From UBA967 sp044375555 (GTDB lineage: Bacteria > Verrucomicrobiota > Verrucomicrobiia > Chthoniobacterales > Terrimicrobiaceae): a DNA stretch of 64,000 bases. Made by a program: the position numbers and the translations under genes. Numbering within the stretch: the first letter of the stretch is position 1; each line of letters opens with the position of its first letter. The stretch covers positions 143,656 through 207,655 of the forward strand of contig JBILML010000001.1 of assembly GCA_044375555.1 (NCBI GenBank), given 5' to 3'. The notes beneath the pieces are model-generated. The model saw nothing but the letters and a program-made list of their open reading frames with translations. It searched no databases and was not told the DNA's origin. Positions 59,317-64,000 of this stretch are shown here, piece by piece.

Positions 59317-60261
59317 TTAGCGGGAGAGGAGGTTTTTAGGGCGATTTTCGTCCTTGGGGGTCTGGTCGGTATCGGCGCCGGGGAGCGGAACGGGGCGGTC
59401 GGAGATCGTGGGAGTGGTGTGTTCGCGCTCGGCGATGGTGGCGGAGTCGATGGCTTGGGCACCGATCACGACGACCTGACCATCAGGCCTCTGAATCAGA
59501 GCGGGGACTTTCATGTTTTGCTGATAGGTTTTTCGCTCGTGGATTTCGCCATTGAGGCCGATGTGGGAGTGGAGGAAGGCCTTGGGGGCGACATTTTGAA
59601 GGATGTGAATCTCGTTCGAGCCATCCAGACGGATGTCGGGAGTGCCGTAGGAGACGATGCGGCCGAGGCGGTGGGTGCATTTGATGACGCCGGCTTTTGG
59701 GTCCGTGATTCGGATGTAGAGTTGGGTGCTGTTCGGGAGTCGGTGGGAGAGGACATTGATCTGGCGCGTGCTGCCGCCGCCGGGTTGGCTGGCAGGGACG
59801 CCGACGGTTTTCTCGAAAAGAGAGCGCCCCTCGGTGATTTCGATATTCATCGGCTCGGAGGAGAAGGATCGGCCGACAGATTCGGTGTGGATGGTGGCGC
59901 GGATGCGGTAGCCCCCATATTCGCTGATCGGGTAGAGCGGGGTGAGGTTCACCGGGCGGGAGAGTTTTTCGCCGGCTTGCAGGAGCAGGGAGGGATTCGA
60001 ATGCTTGACGCTGCGAGGCGGGATGGGGCGGCCGTCGAGGGTTTCGATTTGGAAGCTGAACCACGGAATGTCGTCGGTGTCTCGGAGGTTGAGGGAGTTT
60101 CCGCTGAGATTTTGGATCGTCACATTCACGATGAGCGGCTCATAGGCGAGGTAAAGAGAGCGCTTGAGGCTCATGTCCACTTGCAACTGCGCGCGTGCGG
60201 CGGGCAGGAGGGCGGCTAGGGAGAGAAGAAGAGTGGTGGTTGTTTTGAGAATCCTGGCCAT
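59317..60261 (-). CDS. secreted beta-domain protein in the pseudokinase operon
   Basis: 314 residues from the ATG at 60261; longer extension to 60726 is a shadow. Signal peptide (KTTTTLLLSLAALLPAARA). Beta-rich mature protein: SLKRSLYLAYEPLIVNVTIQ, LTPLYPISEYGGYRIRATIH, ITDPKAGVIKCTHRLGR. The middle resembles Ig-like or bacterial exported domains; no enzyme motif. The C-terminus is Pro/Thr rich. Starts 3 bases after the stop of the REC-pseudokinase-FGE gene. Confidence 0.75.
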   Translation of the reverse strand: MARILKTTTTLLLSLAALLPAARAQLQVDMSLKRSLYLAYEPLIVNVTIQNLSGNSLNLRDTDDIPWFSFQIETLDGRPIPPRSVKHSNPSLLLQAGEKLSRPVNLTPLYPISEYGGYRIRATIHTESVGRSFSSEPMNIEITEGRSLFEKTVGVPASQPGGGSTRQINVLSHRLPNSTQLYIRITDPKAGVIKCTHRLGRIVSYGTPDIRLDGSNEIHILQNVAPKAFLHSHIGLNGEIHERKTYQQNMKVPALIQRPDGQVVVIGAQAIDSATIAEREHTTPTISDRPVPLPGADTDQTPKDENRPKNLLSR

Positions 60262-60263
60262 GG

Positions 60264-62216
60264 CTAGTCGGGTTGGTCGGCGGCGGTTCGGAAGCCCATC
60301 GTGTCGGAGGTTTGCAGCGGGGTCAAATCCATGGCGCGACGGGTGGCGGTGGCGGAGTCGGTGGCATTTCCAAAGCCAGTCATCCAGTGGCCGCCGCGAG
60401 AAACGGGGACTCGCTGGCCTTTTCCATCTTTCACCCAAATCGCAGTCCACTCCGAGACATTGCCCGCCATGCCGTGGACTCCGTAATCGCTGCGGTCGGT
60501 GGATGGCAAATCCACGCGGCTCCATCGTTTGAAGCCATCTTTCTCGCCGCCGATCTTGGCATCGGGGCTGGGTGTGAAGTCGAAGCCGAGATTTGCCAAA
60601 TCCTCGGAATGCGCCTCGCCCCACGGGTGACGCGAGGAGGCACGGCCGCGGGCGGATTTTTCCCATTCCCGCTCGGTGGGAAGGCGGCGTCCGGCCCATT
60701 TGGCATAAGCGTAGGCGTCGAACCAATCGACTCCGAAAACCGGAGAGTCAGGCGTGAGGGGTGCGCCGAGATATTGCCCCTCACGGACGGCGCGTTTGAA
60801 ATAACCGGGGGTCGGCGGCGTGACTTGTGTTTGGTCCGCCCAGCCTTTTGGCACATGGGACTTGCCGGGAGGTTGAAACGGATGGGCGATCTCGGCGCTC
60901 TTTTCAGGGTGGCGCTCGAGGTCCTCGAGGAACTTTTGATATTCGGCAATCGTGACTTCGTATTTGGAAATATAGAACGCCGGAAGGCTGGCAGGCTGGC
61001 CTTGGAACTCGAATGGCCCGGCGGGAATTTCCACAAGCGCGCCGAGATCGGGGACTTGGACCTCAATCGTCGAGGGCCTCATGAAAAACCAGAGGCCGAG
61101 CGCCGCGATCACAAGGAGCAACGCGCCGGCGATGATCTGGGTGGGGTTGTGTTTTTTTGGTGGTGGAGGCGTTGGCGGGGGAGTGGGGGAAGGAGGTGCT
61201 GGCTTCGGCGGGGCGGGGCACGAAAGCTTCTCGACCTCTTCCCAGGACAAAGGATTCGCTTCGGAATCCATCAACCTCAGTGCGACGCTTCTCGCCGATT
61301 CGGAAGCGGGGGTGGAGTCCAAGGCCTCGAGGATCAAACGGCCGAGGGTTTGCATCGATAGGCTGGGATTTTGAGAAGGGCCCTCTCCGGAAAGCGCGAG
61401 GTTGGCGAGGCGGGGGAGAGCGTTTTTTGGCAAAAGGATCGCCGAGGGGATCAGCGGGCCGAACGGGATGCTTTTTCTTTCGCAATCGCCGAAAACCTCG
61501 GCGACCAAAGCGATCACTTGCAGCGCGGTGGAGGAATCGATCTTGCCGCCGCTGGCCAGCAAGGTTTCCAGCGTAGCGCCCCCCAAGAACGGCGTGGTGA
61601 AAAACTCGCGTCCCTCGGCCGTTCCGGTTTCCAAGACCTCCAGAATGCGGGGGTGTGAGCGTCGCATCTTGGCTTGGGCCTCATCCAAAAATGCCGCACC
61701 CCTCTTCGGGCACGGTGGGCTTTCCTGAATCAACACATGGAGCATCACCTGATGGCCGCTGTGGGTTTTTCGGGCTCGGAAGATTTCGACTCCCTCCCGC
61801 TCGTCGAGTTTTTCGCGGACATGGAAATGCCCGAAAATCGTGCCGGTCAAATGGACCGCCGCCGGGGCGGGGAACATGGATTCCAAGCAGCTACGAAGGG
61901 CGTTTGTCTCCAGAGGGAGAGGAAGAAATGGTGCGCCTTGCAAAAGCCCCGCATAGGCGGAGATGTCGCGAGACGAAACGAAAAGCGTCTTCATCTCGGG
62001 GTAGCGGTCGCGGAGGATATCGCGGAGAGTGAATCCCCCGAGCGGCAAGAGGAAGACATCCAAGACCAAAAGATCGCAACCTCCCGTGGCCTCCATCTCC
62101 CGAATGGCCTCGTCGGAATGGAATGCCAGCGACGGGCGAGGCCAACTCAGCTCGACAAACAATGATGCCACCGACTCGGCGGAGGAAGCCTCATTGAGTG
62201 CCGCAAAAATTTTCAC
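60264..62216 (-). CDS. receiver-like / pseudokinase / transmembrane / FGE-sulfatase-domain fusion protein
   Basis: 650 residues from a GTG at 62216 (GTGA overlap with the gene before). Residues 1-118: receiver-like, with LLVLDVF (Asp53). Residues 125-330: protein-kinase-like (GHFHVREKLDEREGVEIFRA, ILEVLETGTAEGREFFTTPF) but without HRD and DFG, therefore a pseudokinase. Pro-rich linker 335-353, membrane segment 360-379 (IIAGALLLVIAALGLWFF). Residues 395-650: FGE-sulfatase domain (FYISKYEVTIAEYQKFL, VDWFDAYAYAKWAGRRLPTE, GVHGMAGNVSEW, SRGGHW, TMGFRTA); no Cys pair of active FGE is seen, so it is probably a binding module. Confidence 0.85.
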   Translation of the reverse strand: MKIFAALNEASSAESVASLFVELSWPRPSLAFHSDEAIREMEATGGCDLLVLDVFLLPLGGFTLRDILRDRYPEMKTLFVSSRDISAYAGLLQGAPFLPLPLETNALRSCLESMFPAPAAVHLTGTIFGHFHVREKLDEREGVEIFRARKTHSGHQVMLHVLIQESPPCPKRGAAFLDEAQAKMRRSHPRILEVLETGTAEGREFFTTPFLGGATLETLLASGGKIDSSTALQVIALVAEVFGDCERKSIPFGPLIPSAILLPKNALPRLANLALSGEGPSQNPSLSMQTLGRLILEALDSTPASESARSVALRLMDSEANPLSWEEVEKLSCPAPPKPAPPSPTPPPTPPPPKKHNPTQIIAGALLLVIAALGLWFFMRPSTIEVQVPDLGALVEIPAGPFEFQGQPASLPAFYISKYEVTIAEYQKFLEDLERHPEKSAEIAHPFQPPGKSHVPKGWADQTQVTPPTPGYFKRAVREGQYLGAPLTPDSPVFGVDWFDAYAYAKWAGRRLPTEREWEKSARGRASSRHPWGEAHSEDLANLGFDFTPSPDAKIGGEKDGFKRWSRVDLPSTDRSDYGVHGMAGNVSEWTAIWVKDGKGQRVPVSRGGHWMTGFGNATDSATATRRAMDLTPLQTSDTMGFRTAADQPD

Positions 62217-63220
62217 GGATTCTCGTTGGTGAGATAAAGGGGCAAGGGGTGCTCGGTGGCGAGGGAGCCGGGGTTCGCTCGGGTGTCTTGGAGTTCCCCG
62301 GTGTAGTAGATTCCCACCACATATCCGACGAATGAGAAACTCGGATCCGAGGGCGGGGTGTAGGTGGTGTCGAGGATTTCGGGCTCGTTCTCACTCCAAT
62401 TCACCGGCGGGCTGATCCACTCGGTGATGATGTCCGACTCGGTGAGTTCGATGTTTCCGGCCGGATCCTTGTCGTAGAAGTAAACATGAACTCGCATTTG
62501 CTGGGAATCGATCGTTTGGCCGGGGCGGGACTTGATCGAGATGCGGAGGTTTTTCTTACCTTCGGAACCATCGATCAACTTGGTATCCACGATGCCGAGG
62601 ATGGCTCCGGGCTGGAGGCCGAACTCGTCGCGGGCGTCCGCGCCTTTCTCGGCGGCGACCATGGTCAGCGCGGCAGGAGCCTGGGCTTTGGCATTTTCCA
62701 GCATCCCTAGCTTGCGGCGAGTCTGGGTGCGCAACTCCTGACCCAAATCCGGCAGGGCGAGCACCGTATTATAAATAGACGCCGCATCCTCGGTTTCGTT
62801 GCGCTTTTCATGAAGCCGGGCGATGCGAAGGAGGATGCCCGCATCGTTCGGCAAGAGGCGATCGGCCTGACGGATTTTTTCCAACCCGATGTCGTATTCC
62901 CCGATTCGAAAGGCCTTGTCCGACTCCGCCACGAGCGCCGTGATTTTCTCGTAGGTTGCGTCGTCTGGTTGCTGCGGAGTGGGGGTGGCGGTGGGCTGGG
63001 GGATGGGTGTCGCGGCCGCCACGGCAGGTTCCACTTTGGCTTCGGGCGGTTTTTCGGTCACGACTTGGCTGACGATGGCCTGCTGGAGTCGAGGCAGGAA
63101 ATACCAAGTCACCGCGGCGATTTGCAGGACGAGAAAAGCGGCCAGCAACGAGGCAGCGACCTTGAAAGTCGTTCCAACTGGCTCGTGGAGGATCGGCGAA
63201 TCCGAGGAGGTGGTGCTCAT
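62213..63220 (-). CDS. membrane-anchored TPR-like protein, first gene of the pseudokinase operon
   Basis: 335 residues. A membrane segment at about 18-44 (FKVAASLLAAFLVLQIAAVT), a Pro/Thr linker, a TPR pair (AFRIGEYDIGLEKIRQADRL, RIARLHEKRNETEDAASIYN) and a C-terminal beta domain after residue 200 (LRISIKSRPGQTIDSQQMRV, HVYFYDKDPAGNIELTES). It overlaps the following gene by 4 bases. No known family; the operon of three suggests a membrane complex. Divergent from the CIA30 gene. Confidence 0.8.
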   Translation of the reverse strand: MSTTSSDSPILHEPVGTTFKVAASLLAAFLVLQIAAVTWYFLPRLQQAIVSQVVTEKPPEAKVEPAVAAATPIPQPTATPTPQQPDDATYEKITALVAESDKAFRIGEYDIGLEKIRQADRLLPNDAGILLRIARLHEKRNETEDAASIYNTVLALPDLGQELRTQTRRKLGMLENAKAQAPAALTMVAAEKGADARDEFGLQPGAILGIVDTKLIDGSEGKKNLRISIKSRPGQTIDSQQMRVHVYFYDKDPAGNIELTESDIITEWISPPVNWSENEPEILDTTYTPPSDPSFSFVGYVVGIYYTGELQDTRANPGSLATEHPLPLYLTNENP

Positions 63221-63342
63221 GAGAGGGTATAAAATGCCATATCCGATGAGTGGTGAAAGAAAAAGTGCGAGAACTTGGGGGTCGGCTGGCGGCTGCCAAA
63301 GCCATCGCGCCGTTTCTCCCCTGCGAGGCCATGCTCGCCGAG

Positions 63343-63361
63343 GCGGGAAGTTTTTTCCCGC
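63343..63361. repeat. short hairpin in the divergent intergenic region
   Basis: 7-bp perfect stem (63343-63349 with 63355-63361) with a 5-nt loop between the TPR gene and the CIA30 gene. Not followed by a T-run on either strand. Possible regulatory hairpin or operator; no other strong signal in the 180-base gap. Confidence 0.35.
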
Positions 63362-63400
63362 GACATCTACCGCCCCGGCCCGCGCGTAGTGTTCTACGCC

Positions 63401-63904
63401 ATGATACGCTCCGCACTCCTCCTTGCCCTCGCCTTCTCGCTACCCGCCTCGGCACACGCAGAGGAAAAAATTCTCTTCGACTTCAAAAAAGACGGCGACA
63501 CCTCCGGTTGGATGATCGAGGACGACGGCGTCATGGGCGGCCTCTCGAAAGGGCGCTTCCAGCTCAACAACGAAGGCCACGCGACATTCAGCGGAAATGT
63601 CTCGCTCGAGAACAACGGCGGCTTTTCCTCCGTGCAATGGAACTTCGACCCCATCGATGTCAGCCCCTACTCGACCTTCGTCGTGCGCCTCCGCGGCGAC
63701 GGCAAACGCTACCTCCTCCTCACCGAGGCCGTTCCCGGCGACCGCCATTACTACCAAGCCGAATTTCAGACCAGCACCGATTGGCAAACCCTCGAGATTC
63801 CCTTCAAAGACATGACCCCCCACTTCCGCGGCGACCGACTCGATAAGCCGAATTTCCCAGGAAAAACCATGACGCTAGCAGCCTGTCGGGGTTGGAGCAT
63901 TTGA
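63401..63904 (+). CDS. CIA30-family protein, 3' end lost to an apparent insertion
   Basis: 167 codons from the ATG at 63401; upstream in-frame codons from 63275 are unlikely. Signal peptide IRSALLLALAFSLPASAHA, then the CIA30 (complex I intermediate-associated protein 30) beta sandwich: FDFKKDGDTSGWMIEDDGVM, GGLSKGRFQLNNEGHATFSG, FSSVQWNFDPIDVSPYSTFV and YYQAEFQTSTDWQTLEIPFK. The family normally continues with a GFLIADKQAGPF-like segment; here it breaks after FPGKTMT and ends in unrelated LAACRGWSI. Confidence 0.75.
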   Translation: MIRSALLLALAFSLPASAHAEEKILFDFKKDGDTSGWMIEDDGVMGGLSKGRFQLNNEGHATFSGNVSLENNGGFSSVQWNFDPIDVSPYSTFVVRLRGDGKRYLLLTEAVPGDRHYYQAEFQTSTDWQTLEIPFKDMTPHFRGDRLDKPNFPGKTMTLAACRGWSI

Positions 63905-64000
63905 AAAGTCGGAACTCCGGATTTCGATTTTTTCAAAATCGAGGAGTGGTTTTTTTGTGATCTTCATTTCGTATCGCCTGTGTTCCTTTTGGTCAAAAGG
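63879..64000. mobile_element. probable insertion-sequence end (continues past window)
   Basis: The CIA30 frame ends at the string CTAGCAGCCTGTCGGG. CAGCCTGTCGG resembles terminal inverted repeats I associate with some IS elements, and CTAG could be a 4-bp target duplication. The 122 bases to the edge show no ORF. Transposase and the other end lie outside the window. Confidence 0.35.

Noticed and set aside
1..64000. CRISPR array or prophage
   Set aside because: No regularly spaced repeats, integrase, or phage structural genes were seen.

Overview
The window is a GC-rich (about 58-60% by eye), gene-dense bacterial chromosome segment. It most resembles a member of the PVC superphylum, probably Verrucomicrobiota. 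The grounds are protein families rather than a marker-gene tree: Tat-exported Gfo/Idh/MocA oxidoreductases beside a DUF1080 protein, a ThuA protein, HEAT and ankyrin proteins, transmembrane Ser/Thr kinases, a pseudokinase fused to a formylglycine-generating-enzyme-like domain, and a Gram-negative heptose epimerase. Planctomycetota cannot be excluded.

Layout. 1-4.0 kb: a giant, edge-truncated PAS / cyclase-like / Ser-Thr kinase / LRR protein and a small membrane protein. 4.1-8.5 kb: lipoamide dehydrogenase, then a divergent four-gene zinc/manganese-type ABC importer operon with histidine-rich segments. 8.5-17.6 kb: a Na+/H+ antiporter-like protein, riboflavin synthase, a deleted tRNA-Pro, a nucleotidyltransferase, PPK2, and an overlapping run nadD-rsfS-CPXCG protein-amino-acid ABC permease-SH3 lipoprotein-ABC ATPase. 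It ends with divergent nagZ and a spermidine-synthase-like protein. 17.6-37.2 kb: mostly housekeeping (purC, pdxJ, bioF, cobA-hemD, pgl, carB, apbE) mixed with a GH1 lipoprotein, tail-anchored coiled-coil proteins and GT-C-like membrane proteins of the Agl23 type.

37.3-52.7 kb: the main accessory block, a long co-directional cluster opposite a PAS-AraC regulator. It encodes a DoxX-like membrane protein, three Tat-exported Gfo/Idh/MocA oxidoreductases (two of them a tandem pair about 90% identical by eye), a discoidin-like protein, a DUF1080 (3-keto-disaccharide hydrolase family) protein, ankyrin and HEAT proteins, a TIM-barrel isomerase/epimerase, a cytosolic Gfo/Idh/MocA enzyme, a ThuA protein, a propeller-like secreted protein and an MFS transporter. 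I read it as an oxidative (3-keto-sugar) glycoside catabolic operon. Between the ThuA gene and the MFS gene are scars: the first 20 codons of a xylose isomerase, an inserted gene of different look, and the 3' end of a second thuA-like gene.

52.7-64 kb: heptose epimerase, TPR proteins, a MidA-like methyltransferase, a DEDD exonuclease-like protein, dnaA with two consensus DnaA boxes upstream (candidate oriC or dnaA autoregulatory region), tRNA-Leu(UAG), an operon containing the pseudokinase-FGE fusion, and at the edge a CIA30-family gene that appears cut by an insertion sequence. Coordinates use the most likely start codon; alternatives are given where the choice is open.
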